Source: Microbulbifer variabilis ATCC 700307 | GTDB taxonomy: Bacteria > Pseudomonadota > Gammaproteobacteria > Pseudomonadales > Cellvibrionaceae | Assembly: GCF_000380565.1 (NCBI RefSeq) | Contig: NZ_AQYJ01000028.1 | Location: forward strand, 62,001-126,000 | Length of the DNA: 64,000 nucleotides | Direction: 5' to 3' | In this document: in pieces, positions 1 to 7,874 of the stretch | Numbering within the stretch: position 1 is the stretch's first letter | How the letters are laid out: every line of letters begins with the position of its first letter | Position numbers and translations under genes: made by a program | Notes under the pieces: model-generated | What the model was told of the DNA's origin: nothing | Seen by the model: only the letters and a program-made list of their open reading frames with translations | The model's database searches: none

Positions 1-547
1 TTTTAAGGAATTCCTGGGCTGTGGAGATTTCTTCACTGCGCAAGGCCAGGTTAAGGGGAAGGGTGGAGGAATCTATGGCTCCAGACTTTTCCAGATTTTT
101 TGCCGCCAAGGAAAAGTCACCCTGCAAATAGTTCAGCTCTGCCAGCTTCAGCCAGGCAGCCTGGCGAAGTTTGGGATCTGTATTTTGATTGCCGGTATGA
201 AGCTGTAGCTCGAAAAGTTCGGCAGCGTGTCGATGCAGACCAAAACTGAGGCTGATTCCCCCTTCGATCAATGCGGCACTGTCGCGGTGAACTTTAATTG
301 AATCACGTTGCTTGGCGACAAGCAGGGTGCTGAGGGCATCGAAATTATTGCCTTGAAAGTACTCATACAGGGTTGCCCCGTAGGACATATCCTGAGCTTG
401 GCGATACTTTTTGTCTTCGGATTGCGTCTTTTCCTGAGGCGGTATTTCTTCCGAGGTAACTTCGGTCTCGGTGCCATAAGCAGGCAAACTGACACCTAGC
501 AAAGCGACACTGAGGGATATTATGCGGGAGAGGGGCCGGTAGCTCAT
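1..547 (-). CDS. Secreted helical-repeat (TPR-like) protein, 3' end outside the window
   Basis: I translated this frame by hand; it is open from an ATG at 545-547 to the window edge. It encodes about 182 residues without reaching a stop. Residues 1-24 form a signal peptide ending in LPAYG. An acidic Gln/Lys-rich linker follows, then amphipathic helices such as AAWLKLAELNYLQGDFSLAA that look like tetratricopeptide hairpins. The gene starts 6 bases after the stop of the upstream gene (554-1078) and so belongs to the left-arm operon of DUF1501 and apbE. By inference it is a periplasmic scaffold for the redox proteins nearby. The TPR assignment rests on pattern only; the export call is firmer. 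Confidence 0.7.
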   Translation of the reverse strand, partial: MSYRPLSRIISLSVALLGVSLPAYGTETEVTSEEIPPQEKTQSEDKKYRQAQDMSYGATLYEYFQGNNFDALSTLLVAKQRDSIKVHRDSAALIEGGISLSFGLHRHAAELFELQLHTGNQNTDPKLRQAAWLKLAELNYLQGDFSLAAKNLEKSGAIDSSTLPLNLALRSEEISTAQEFLK

Positions 548-553
548 GGGTAA

Positions 554-1078
554 TCAGGGCGTGGGCCATTGAACGAGTTCAAAGTCCGGCTGTTGTTTGC
601 CGGTTTTATCTGAGATGCGCAATTCGATAACAACGGGCTCATCGGTCTTTTCCAACTCTAGAGTCGCGCCCCGCTTATACTCGCGTCCCTCTGGTCCAAG
701 ACCGGTGAAGAAAGCGGAAATGGTGTAGTTACCAGATTTTAGGTTGCCTTTGTGTAGGGGTTGGATACCACCGCGCACAAGGGCACTGCGCTGATGATCG
801 GTATACAGGTGGCTAGCTGTGAGTTTATTGTCGATATGTAATTTAACAGCGTCCAACTGAAAATAGTGACCGATATCCACAGAAACATAAAAAGCCACTT
901 GGCTTTGTGCGGGGTAGAGCAGGTCCTCTTCCAGGATTAACAAATCCCGGTTTAACTTAATAACATCGCGCTTTAGATTTTCCAGCTTTTCAGCGGAAAA
1001 AGACTCTTGCTGAGCCTGAGACGCTGCGCCTGTGAAGAGAGCGAGTGAGAAAATAAACAACTGGAGAACGCGTCCCAT
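554..1078 (-). CDS. Small secreted protein of unknown function
   Basis: This 174-residue protein has a clear signal peptide (MGRVLQLFIFSLALFTGAASQAQ, cleavage near residue 22). A short coiled-coil-like helix of alternating Lys, Leu and Glu follows (about 30-53). The rest is beta-rich, with segments such as QVAFYVSVDIGHYF and SGNYTISAFFTGLG that suggest an immunoglobulin-like or carbohydrate-binding beta-sandwich. I do not recognise a family. It lies 111 bases after apbE and 6 bases before the helical-repeat gene, so the two are probably co-translated. Its place in the locus suggests a periplasmic accessory role. A RGATLE segment resembles the end of a flavinylation motif but lacks the required Ser/Thr and Asp. 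Confidence 0.75.
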   Translation of the reverse strand: MGRVLQLFIFSLALFTGAASQAQQESFSAEKLENLKRDVIKLNRDLLILEEDLLYPAQSQVAFYVSVDIGHYFQLDAVKLHIDNKLTASHLYTDHQRSALVRGGIQPLHKGNLKSGNYTISAFFTGLGPEGREYKRGATLELEKTDEPVVIELRISDKTGKQQPDFELVQWPTP

Positions 1079-1189
1079 GGAAGGCCTTTCGCTTGCTTTT
1101 GGCTTTATTGTGTAATGGGCGCAAATTATGTCAGGGGCGCAGCTATCTGGTGTGATCCCGTTGGCAAATTTTTTACGACGTTGAAACGA

Positions 1190-2191
1190 TTATTGTGGGT
1201 TTGCCAGTCCCTGACTGAAGAAAAGACGTTTGTTACTGTCGATAACCACTGCTTCAAATTGGGGCAGGCGATCAATGAGCGCCAGTCCCTTTTTCTTACC
1301 CAGGACAAATACGCTAGTGGAAAGTGGATCGGTATCAAAACCCCTTGGGCCGATAATACTGACACTGATTAACTTATCGCTGTCTCCAACTGCTGTATCT
1401 GCGGGTTTCCCGGTATTTGGATTGAAAATATGATGAATACGCTCTTGCTGTTCATCGATAAAAAAGCGCTCGTAGTCACCGGAAGTTGAAATGGCAATGT
1501 CACGCAGGGGAATTACTGCGGCACTTTTGCTTTTTTCTCGTGGGTGACGAATGCCTACCAGCCAAGGTTCGCCGCGTTTATCGCCTAGCATACGTGCATC
1601 GCCACCGGCGCTGACACTGGCACAGCAGACTTCAGCCTGTTCGAGAATTTGAATGGCTTTATCCACAGCATACCCCTTGGCAATTCCACCCAGGTCAATT
1701 TTTGTTTCGCTGTGACCAAAGCGCAGGGTTTTGGACTTTTTATTCAAATGTAAGTGGCGGTAGTTCAGCGCCTCGATTAGAGAATCGGTAAGGGCGGAGT
1801 CTGCCTGTTTCCCGTTGCGGAAATCATAGTGTTTGCCGAGAGTAGCGTAGCTGATATCAAAGGCTCCATCGGTCAGGTGGCTGAACCAGAGAGACTTATC
1901 CACCAGAGAAAGCAGCTCATCGGAAATATTGACCGCTATTCTACCTGCCTCGCGATTGACGAGGGATAGTTCACTTTCTGCTTTGTAAGGTGACAACTGG
2001 TTATCCAGACGATGGAATTCCGTCATCACCTCTTCGATCAGGTATTCAGCCTCACTGGCATTCTCGTGCCAGAGCTGAAGGCGGACTTCAGTGCCCATGA
2101 TTGCACGCTCGGCATAGTGCCACTCGGCCAATACCGGTGCCGCACAAAGGGCGGCACCACCAAACAGGAGAGATCGAATAAAACGCAACAT
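1190..2191 (-). CDS. apbE: FAD:protein FMN transferase (ApbE family)
   Basis: ApbE enzymes use FAD and Mg2+ in the periplasm to attach FMN covalently to a Ser or Thr of exported proteins. The 333-residue length fits the family. A signal peptide ends at about residue 22 (PVLA-EW). Family signatures are present: DLGGIAKGYAVDKAI (about 167-181), AGGDARMLG, ISTSGDYERFF, HHIFNPNTGKPA and the C-terminal TDPLSTSVFVLG metal-site region. It starts 12 bases after the DUF1501 stop, so the two are co-transcribed. The divergent arm of the locus encodes a DUF3570 barrel with a matching substrate motif (12934-12954), the most likely client. The family call is strong; the client is inferred. Confidence 0.93.
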   Translation of the reverse strand: MLRFIRSLLFGGAALCAAPVLAEWHYAERAIMGTEVRLQLWHENASEAEYLIEEVMTEFHRLDNQLSPYKAESELSLVNREAGRIAVNISDELLSLVDKSLWFSHLTDGAFDISYATLGKHYDFRNGKQADSALTDSLIEALNYRHLHLNKKSKTLRFGHSETKIDLGGIAKGYAVDKAIQILEQAEVCCASVSAGGDARMLGDKRGEPWLVGIRHPREKSKSAAVIPLRDIAISTSGDYERFFIDEQQERIHHIFNPNTGKPADTAVGDSDKLISVSIIGPRGFDTDPLSTSVFVLGKKKGLALIDRLPQFEAVVIDSNKRLFFSQGLANPQ

Positions 2192-2203
2192 CTCGGCATC
2201 ACA

Positions 2204-3775
2204 TTATCTTATGGGGGCAAAAGCGGTCAGGCTGTCCATGAGAGTACTGTTACCGAGCCCATGATTGGGGAATAGGCTGGCAAAATTACCTTGTTCACCA
2301 TGTAGGGCCAGGTAGTTCAACACTACAGTTTCTACCAATAGGTTGACGTTGTTGGCGGCGGGGCTTGAGGACGTTTCCACATCCCCGGAGGAACGCATAT
2401 AACCCAGCTGCTGGTGCCTTGCCTGCTCATCGGCGCTACCACCGAGTAATTGCGGACGCCCCGCAGGATTGTATACCAGGAAGAAGGAAGCAGCGGTTTG
2501 CTGATCGTCTCCGGTCCACACCCCCTTGCCACGACCTTCGACAGAGTCGTCGATCATTCCGTTGGAGAATACCGAACCATCGCTGAAGACATAAATCATC
2601 AGTGGCTGGTTGCGACGTGCAGCATACTCCAGGCAGGCGCCAATACAGCGGCCGGCACGCAGGTCGCGCATCTCGCCGGTGGCACGGTCGCCGGTATGGT
2701 AGTCGTAGCCACCCATGGTGATAGTGCCGGCACCGGCATAGCCATTCACCACAAGTTTCATTGCTGAGGCAGTTTTGCGGAATTCCCCATCCCCACTCAG
2801 TTCAGCGCTGGTAAAAATGCCGGAGGGACCGACAATATCCGGATCGGCTTCGGGGTTCAGATCGGCGGGATTACCGAAGCGGTCCGCCAGATCGGCGCTC
2901 TTCATATAACCGCAGCGCACCATGTCCTTGATAATGGCATCGGCCCCCACGCGGGTGTTTACCTTACCCAGCTTGGCATCAGAAATACGGTACATGGATT
3001 CCATCACTGCAACCGTGTCTTCCTGGCTGAGCAGTCCCACCAGATCGCCCACATCCACGAGGCCGGTAACATCAGAAGGCCTGTCCACTTTGGTGGGGCG
3101 TACCTCTGGATTGATCATTGCCGACGGAGACATGGAGTTACCACCGGAATCACTGGAGCGGGAGCCGATCAGGGCCAACAGGGAACCGTTGGCGCCGGCC
3201 TGATTGATACCGTACATGGGGTTGTGGGGGTTGTTGCCGGTATCGTTTTCCGAGCGCGCCGGGATTACTGCACCGTTGGTAGCCGCGGCAGTGCCAGAGC
3301 CCACTTTTTCCAAAATTCCGCGTAGCAAACCGCTGTCGCTATGGAAGGCGAGGCCCAGGTCGTTGTTAACAAACCCTTCTCCGGCAGAGGGGATCATATC
3401 GCCCGGCAGACCCTGCTTGTTGTAGCCGGCCGTGCCGAGAAAATCCATCTGGCCACCCTGTTTGCCTACCAATACATTGGAGCCGGCGATGTTGGCTCCA
3501 CCGGCGAGGTCGAAACAGATAAACGGGATTTTACCGGCGCCGAAAGCGCTTACATCACAGGGGCCGCCGTTACTCTTGCGCAGGTCTTCCAGATCGGAGG
3601 ACAGAGCTGCGTGGGCATTATGCGGGTTGGCAAACATACTGAATACCGAGCCACCTAATACTGTCGCCATGCCCGCGCGGAAGCCCTGGGCTAGAAAATC
3701 ACGACGGGTTACCGGGCGGTGGTGGTCCGGGTGGCGTAGGGGCTGGTCCAGCTCAAAATATTTTTTCTTGCTCAT
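2204..3775 (-). CDS. DUF1501 family protein with Tat signal
   Basis: This 523-residue protein begins with a twin-arginine signal: RRDFLAQGF at residues 24-32, a hydrophobic Ala/Gly/Val stretch, then an AHA-type cleavage site near residue 57. Tat export implies folding, perhaps with a cofactor, in the cytoplasm. The remainder matches the DUF1501 pattern, a relative of the alkaline phosphatase/sulfatase fold, including GGYDYHTGDRATGEMRDLRAG and IYVFSDGSVFSNG. Published function is lacking. DUF1501 genes often sit beside genes for large CxxCH proteins, as here (3933-7648). The start ATG has a GGAAAG ribosome binding site. It heads the segment DUF1501-apbE-small secreted protein-helical repeat. 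Confidence 0.85.
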   Translation of the reverse strand: MSKKKYFELDQPLRHPDHHRPVTRRDFLAQGFRAGMATVLGGSVFSMFANPHNAHAALSSDLEDLRKSNGGPCDVSAFGAGKIPFICFDLAGGANIAGSNVLVGKQGGQMDFLGTAGYNKQGLPGDMIPSAGEGFVNNDLGLAFHSDSGLLRGILEKVGSGTAAATNGAVIPARSENDTGNNPHNPMYGINQAGANGSLLALIGSRSSDSGGNSMSPSAMINPEVRPTKVDRPSDVTGLVDVGDLVGLLSQEDTVAVMESMYRISDAKLGKVNTRVGADAIIKDMVRCGYMKSADLADRFGNPADLNPEADPDIVGPSGIFTSAELSGDGEFRKTASAMKLVVNGYAGAGTITMGGYDYHTGDRATGEMRDLRAGRCIGACLEYAARRNQPLMIYVFSDGSVFSNGMIDDSVEGRGKGVWTGDDQQTAASFFLVYNPAGRPQLLGGSADEQARHQQLGYMRSSGDVETSSSPAANNVNLLVETVVLNYLALHGEQGNFASLFPNHGLGNSTLMDSLTAFAPIR

Positions 3776-3882
3776 AGTCTTTCCGGATTTTTTATCCGAT
3801 GTGCCGGTAAATTATTTTTGAATTTTTAGCAGATTGTTAAAAATTTTCTTTCGACAATCTGGTCTAGGCTGTGATTGATCCT

Positions 3883-3913
3883 CCCAGGTACAGCGTTTAA
3901 AACCGTACCTGGG
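3883..3913. repeat. Perfect 9-bp inverted repeat between cytochrome and DUF1501 genes
   Basis: CCCAGGTAC (3883-3891) and GTACCTGGG (3905-3913) form perfect arms around a 13-base AT-rich spacer. The element lies in the 157-base gap between the LamG cytochrome gene and the DUF1501 gene, both read leftward. No U-run follows it on the minus strand, so it is not a standard terminator for those genes. It could be an RNA stem that tunes expression of the two operon halves, or a regulator site. Confidence 0.5.
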
Positions 3914-3932
3914 CGACAGCCCGTTTTTTTAA

Positions 3933-6416
3933 TCAGTGAATCAGGATCATGGCGCTGCCCATGGCGGCTGCGCATACGGCCTTGACCGTGGTCTCGGTCC
4001 GCCCCGCTTCACATCCATTGCCACAGGCGGTCATGGTGTTGATCAGGCTGTTTAATTCCGCTTCCACGGTGCTTAGATCTGGTGCGCTAGACAGCTGTGA
4101 GTGGCTGCCGTCGTGCCAGTTCATTTCGTGGCCCAGCAGGCTCTCCATTAATGGATTAATCACCAGTGCTCGTTTGTCGGCGCTGTCGAAAGCAGTACCA
4201 GCGGAAGCGCTAAAATCAAAACCAGGGAAATAGCTGCTGCGCTCATTGGAATCCACCAGGGTGCTGCAGTACTTCACAGCAAGCTGGGTGATACCCATTT
4301 GCTGAGCCGCCAGGAATCCGGTGATGTCACTGGAGACTGGAAGCTGGCGCTTCACGGTTTCCCAGGTTTCCATCACATCCGGGTGGGCGCTGGAAATACC
4401 GGTAGCGCGAGACAGGCTGGCATTAATCTGCTCGAAGCGGCGCAGGCCAATACGTGGTTGAGCCTCGAGGTCTGCCGGTTCCGGTGGCGCTGCAGGGGTG
4501 GGCTCTACGCGAGTAAAGCTGGCGTTGCCGATACGCTCAAAAGTGAGAAAGAACTCGTCCGATAGTGGGCCTTTATCAAGGGTGATAATGGTGCCCAATC
4601 TGGACAGTTGCTGGCCTTGGAGCGGTACATAGCTATCATCAATTTCTGTGGAGAACTCGGCCCAGGACTGGCCCACTTCCGCTTCGCGACCATTAATACC
4701 AATACGCATGCCTTCGATAGCGATACCTTTCGGATCTACGCTTTCGTCCAGGCTGATAAAAGTAGGTTCACTGAACAGATAGGCGTAGTTATCGAACTGC
4801 TGAACGGTAAACATCACGTAGCTCTCGGCGATGCCGGTGTGCTCTTCAACTTTAAATAACAGGAAGTATTTCTCTCCCACACCTACTTCATAGTTGGTGG
4901 CAACGTCCTCGGCAGAGAGCGCGCGAGAGTGAATTGCCAGCATGCGGATAGAGCCCTGCCAGCTATTTCCGTTACTTACTTCACTACCAACAGCTAGGGC
5001 AAAGGTGTCGTCCCAAGTGCTCAAGAGTCCCGCTTCGGTGGGGTCCATCTCCCCGGTATCAGCGCCGTTTACAAAGAGTTTGCGGCCGTTGATCGGGTCA
5101 AAAGTGGCGACCACGTGCTGCAAACTCGCCTGTACTTGCTGGTCGGCATCATCAGTCATCAGAGCTGGCATACCGTCCGCATCGGTACTGTCGCTGCGGT
5201 TCTGGAATGTGTAACTGTACTGCGCCTGGCCTAGGGTGAAGTTGCGAATATCGTCACCGCCGGAATAGGTCACCAGACGTGCGGGACCTTCCTGGGTTAC
5301 ATTGGCCGGTGCGGCCCAAACCTCAATGGAATATTCGCCGGTGGCGGTGAGGGTTTCGTATAACTTGCGGCTGGTCGCTGTCGCCCCCTGGGCTTTACCA
5401 CCTTTCAGCTGCAAACCCCAGGACTCAATCCACTCCACATCGCCTGAAAGAGCTAGATCAATAGCCGGGTTTACGCCGGAGGTGTCATAGGCCGTAGTGC
5501 CGCTGCCGGTTTTAAATTCGTACAGGGCAATCGCATTATTTTCCACGCGTCCACCACTGCTGGCGACAATGCCATCGGTGAGGCGCAGAGCCTTACTGAT
5601 AACCCAGTCCTGATTTACCTGGGTAGGTGCGATGCTGTCCGCAAAGGCTTGGATGGCTGCAGTCATTTCCGCTTCGTTATCGGAGCAGTCATCCCAGCAA
5701 TTGTGGAATTCACTTCCCAGGCGCACGGAGAAGCGTGAATCCGCAGGGGTATCCAGATTCATCTTGCTCTTTGCTGACTCATAGGCGAGGTCGACATCGG
5801 AGCTGGCAAAGTAAGGTTTTTGTGCGAGTGCGGCATCCTCACTGTGGCAGCTGGCACAGTAGTTACGTAATACCGGGTAAACGGTAGTACCGAAGTTACT
5901 ACTTGAGACCGGGAAGCTCTTGCTCGCGCCCACATCGCGTTCTATAGGAGGGGTTAGTGTGACTGTATTACTGAGGCCGCCGCTGGCTTGGGCCCACTCT
6001 TCAATATAATTGGTAATAATTTCAGCGCAGGCGTCGTCGCTGGAAAGCCAACAGTTGTGTCCGCCGCCCACTTTGGTCACCAGGCGCGACTCTTCCGGTA
6101 GGCTTAGGTTTACCAGTTCGCGCCCGTCATCGTAGGCTGCATTAATATCGTCACCGCGTACGAAATGAGGGCTCTGTGCACCTTCAATATGGCAACTACC
6201 ACAGCGATTCTGTGCGACCAGGTTATCCCAGATATAGCGCTTGTACTGATTGACGTCATCAGTTTCAGGTGCTGGCCCTGAATAGTTGACGCCATTATCG
6301 GACTGGTTGGTATTTGGCTGTTCCTCTGTGTCCTGGCCACTGCCGCCACTACAAGCGACAACAAATGCCGCTGTGTATAAAAGGGTTGATATTTGCAGGC
6401 TCTTTAAAGTTTTCAT
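3933..6416 (-). CDS. Dihaem c-type cytochrome lipoprotein with LamG/concanavalin-like domain
   Basis: The chosen ATG (6416) follows a GGGGGA ribosome binding site 6 bases past the upstream stop and gives 827 residues. A lipobox (VVAC, Cys22) predicts a lipoprotein. Two CxxCH haem sites lie at about C72 (CGSCH) and C187 (CASCH). The two haem segments are tandem copies: each has CxxCH, then P(H/Y)F, a D..AY stretch, NL..P..SR and finally HNCW. Residues about 290-510 look like a LamG/concanavalin-like lectin domain. The C-terminal ~150 residues contain paired cysteines and match nothing I know. The protein probably moves electrons at or near the outer membrane and may bind a glycan or partner protein. 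Haem attachment is seen as motif only; substrate is unknown. Confidence 0.82.
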   Translation of the reverse strand: MKTLKSLQISTLLYTAAFVVACSGGSGQDTEEQPNTNQSDNGVNYSGPAPETDDVNQYKRYIWDNLVAQNRCGSCHIEGAQSPHFVRGDDINAAYDDGRELVNLSLPEESRLVTKVGGGHNCWLSSDDACAEIITNYIEEWAQASGGLSNTVTLTPPIERDVGASKSFPVSSSNFGTTVYPVLRNYCASCHSEDAALAQKPYFASSDVDLAYESAKSKMNLDTPADSRFSVRLGSEFHNCWDDCSDNEAEMTAAIQAFADSIAPTQVNQDWVISKALRLTDGIVASSGGRVENNAIALYEFKTGSGTTAYDTSGVNPAIDLALSGDVEWIESWGLQLKGGKAQGATATSRKLYETLTATGEYSIEVWAAPANVTQEGPARLVTYSGGDDIRNFTLGQAQYSYTFQNRSDSTDADGMPALMTDDADQQVQASLQHVVATFDPINGRKLFVNGADTGEMDPTEAGLLSTWDDTFALAVGSEVSNGNSWQGSIRMLAIHSRALSAEDVATNYEVGVGEKYFLLFKVEEHTGIAESYVMFTVQQFDNYAYLFSEPTFISLDESVDPKGIAIEGMRIGINGREAEVGQSWAEFSTEIDDSYVPLQGQQLSRLGTIITLDKGPLSDEFFLTFERIGNASFTRVEPTPAAPPEPADLEAQPRIGLRRFEQINASLSRATGISSAHPDVMETWETVKRQLPVSSDITGFLAAQQMGITQLAVKYCSTLVDSNERSSYFPGFDFSASAGTAFDSADKRALVINPLMESLLGHEMNWHDGSHSQLSSAPDLSTVEAELNSLINTMTACGNGCEAGRTETTVKAVCAAAMGSAMILIH

Positions 6417-6421
6417 TGTTA

Positions 6422-7648
6422 TTAGTCCCCCGCGCAATAAACTGCAGCATCGGCGTACACCTGCTTCAGTTTGTAACCGGAGCTGCTGAAATCGTCAGTG
6501 ATGGATTCTATGCGTGCGCGATCACTGGCATCTTCGGGCTCACGTAAGCACACCTGGCGAAAAACTTTGGTGACTTGGCAGGTGGCGAAAGCACGGCTGT
6601 TGGCCAACTCCTCACCGAGAGATTTTGCTCCGTTACCGCTACCGGGGAGGGCGCTACTCCACCCAAGGTGAAGATTGGGCCCCTCACGCCAATAGTTGTC
6701 CCAGCGATCGTCGGGAAGCTGGTATCCGTGGGGAAAGTTTGCTGCATTAATATGGTTTTTGGCTTTCACACGACTGCCGGTTTCGGGATCTGTATCCCCT
6801 GCGGTGTTGTAGTCGAGTGCTCCGTTATCCCCCTCCGGATCATTGTCCGCATCGTAGACATAATCGTAGTAGGCGAACGCTTGGGCCATAGGGTCCATTC
6901 CGCTGTGACAGCTAACGCAGTTGTTCTGGAATACCCGACTGTCACCTCCGGGGCTGCGACTCACATCCTGGCGAACCCGATCTGGTGGACGTGTGCTGTC
7001 TTGCACCTGCTCCATATCCCGACACATGTGGTTGAGCATGGTAAAACGGAACATGGCGCGGTTGGTGCCAGCACTAAAAAAGGCTTTTGCTGCGGCGCGA
7101 CTTGTGATCACCCCTGCGGTGGCATCGGCAGGAAGTCCATTGAGAGAAGACTGGCTCTGTTGTGCGAGATTATCTTTTAGGGAATAACCTCCAGCTTCAA
7201 GAGCTTCATAGTGATCGTTATTACTGGTGCTGTAACCCGGCAGTCCGGAAACATTCCCGGTATACAGGATATTTGCCGACAACAATTGGCGAAAATCCAT
7301 ATCGTCCCGCACCATACCGATAACGGTTGCGCTGTAATCGTTTAATGGCGCAAACACATCCTGCTCTTCGTTAGTCCAGGGTGTGGCGAGATTTTTCAGG
7401 GTCACATTGTAAAAATCTTCGTGTTGCATGGCTGTATAGGCAGCGCTAGTAGGATTGCCATTAGCAATATCCTCAGCCATATCCAGTAATACACTTTCAG
7501 AGGGAATTGTGCCGGTGATACGGCTGTGAATTTGTAGGGCCTGATCCTGGGAAGCAGCGAGAGCGGAGCCACTCCAAAGGCCGGCCCCGATTATTGCGCC
7601 TACCACTGTGAGCTGGATCACATGCGCTCGAGACGAATTATTTTTCAT
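6422..7648 (-). CDS. Exported single-haem protein related to DUF1592/DUF1588 cytochromes
   Basis: This 408-residue protein has a signal peptide ending in ALAA near residue 32. One CxxCH site (CVSCH) lies at about residue 244. The surroundings, FQNNCVSCHSGMDPMAQAF followed by a Tyr/Asp stretch, resemble the haem segment of DUF1592/DUF1588 proteins, where CH is followed by MDP and an aromatic motif. An upstream GVITSRAAAKAFFSAGTNRA segment also recalls that family. Four further cysteines near the C-terminus could form disulfides. It is the first gene of the left arm, and its stop lies 6 bases before the next ATG, indicating translational coupling with the LamG cytochrome. I infer that the two form one electron-transfer unit. 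The relation to DUF1592 is remote and was not tested by alignment. Confidence 0.78.
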   Translation of the reverse strand: MKNNSSRAHVIQLTVVGAIIGAGLWSGSALAASQDQALQIHSRITGTIPSESVLLDMAEDIANGNPTSAAYTAMQHEDFYNVTLKNLATPWTNEEQDVFAPLNDYSATVIGMVRDDMDFRQLLSANILYTGNVSGLPGYSTSNNDHYEALEAGGYSLKDNLAQQSQSSLNGLPADATAGVITSRAAAKAFFSAGTNRAMFRFTMLNHMCRDMEQVQDSTRPPDRVRQDVSRSPGGDSRVFQNNCVSCHSGMDPMAQAFAYYDYVYDADNDPEGDNGALDYNTAGDTDPETGSRVKAKNHINAANFPHGYQLPDDRWDNYWREGPNLHLGWSSALPGSGNGAKSLGEELANSRAFATCQVTKVFRQVCLREPEDASDRARIESITDDFSSSGYKLKQVYADAAVYCAGD

Positions 7649-7874
7649 TGGATTATTTTATTGATGGGGTCAGTGGGGTATAGCAAGGCATACTAAAAGC
7701 GAATTTCAACACTGTCAGAATGACTTTCAATATTTGCGTCCCAGTTGGCAAACTTTTTGTGCGCAACTTGCGAGAATTACCCTTAGCGGTAAAAACCGCA
7801 CACAAAATAATGTAGGGCCTTCAGCAAATATTACCGGCATATTGCTGGTGCCTATGCCGGGTGGATAAAAAATA
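7649..7874. promoter_or_regulatory. Divergent control region of the redox locus, with inverted repeat 7834-7860
   Basis: This 226-base AT-rich stretch separates the two divergent arms and must hold both promoters. A perfect 8-bp inverted repeat, CCGGCATA (7834-7841) and TATGCCGG (7853-7860), lies just upstream of the right-arm start codon. It could be an operator or a leader-RNA hairpin. No FNR-type or other operator I know is evident, and I do not assign -35/-10 boxes with confidence. Confidence 0.5.

Noticed and set aside
6575-7180. A 201-codon frame antisense to the single-haem protein gene.
   Set aside because: It is a shadow of the minus-strand gene, whose signal peptide and CxxCH site are clear.
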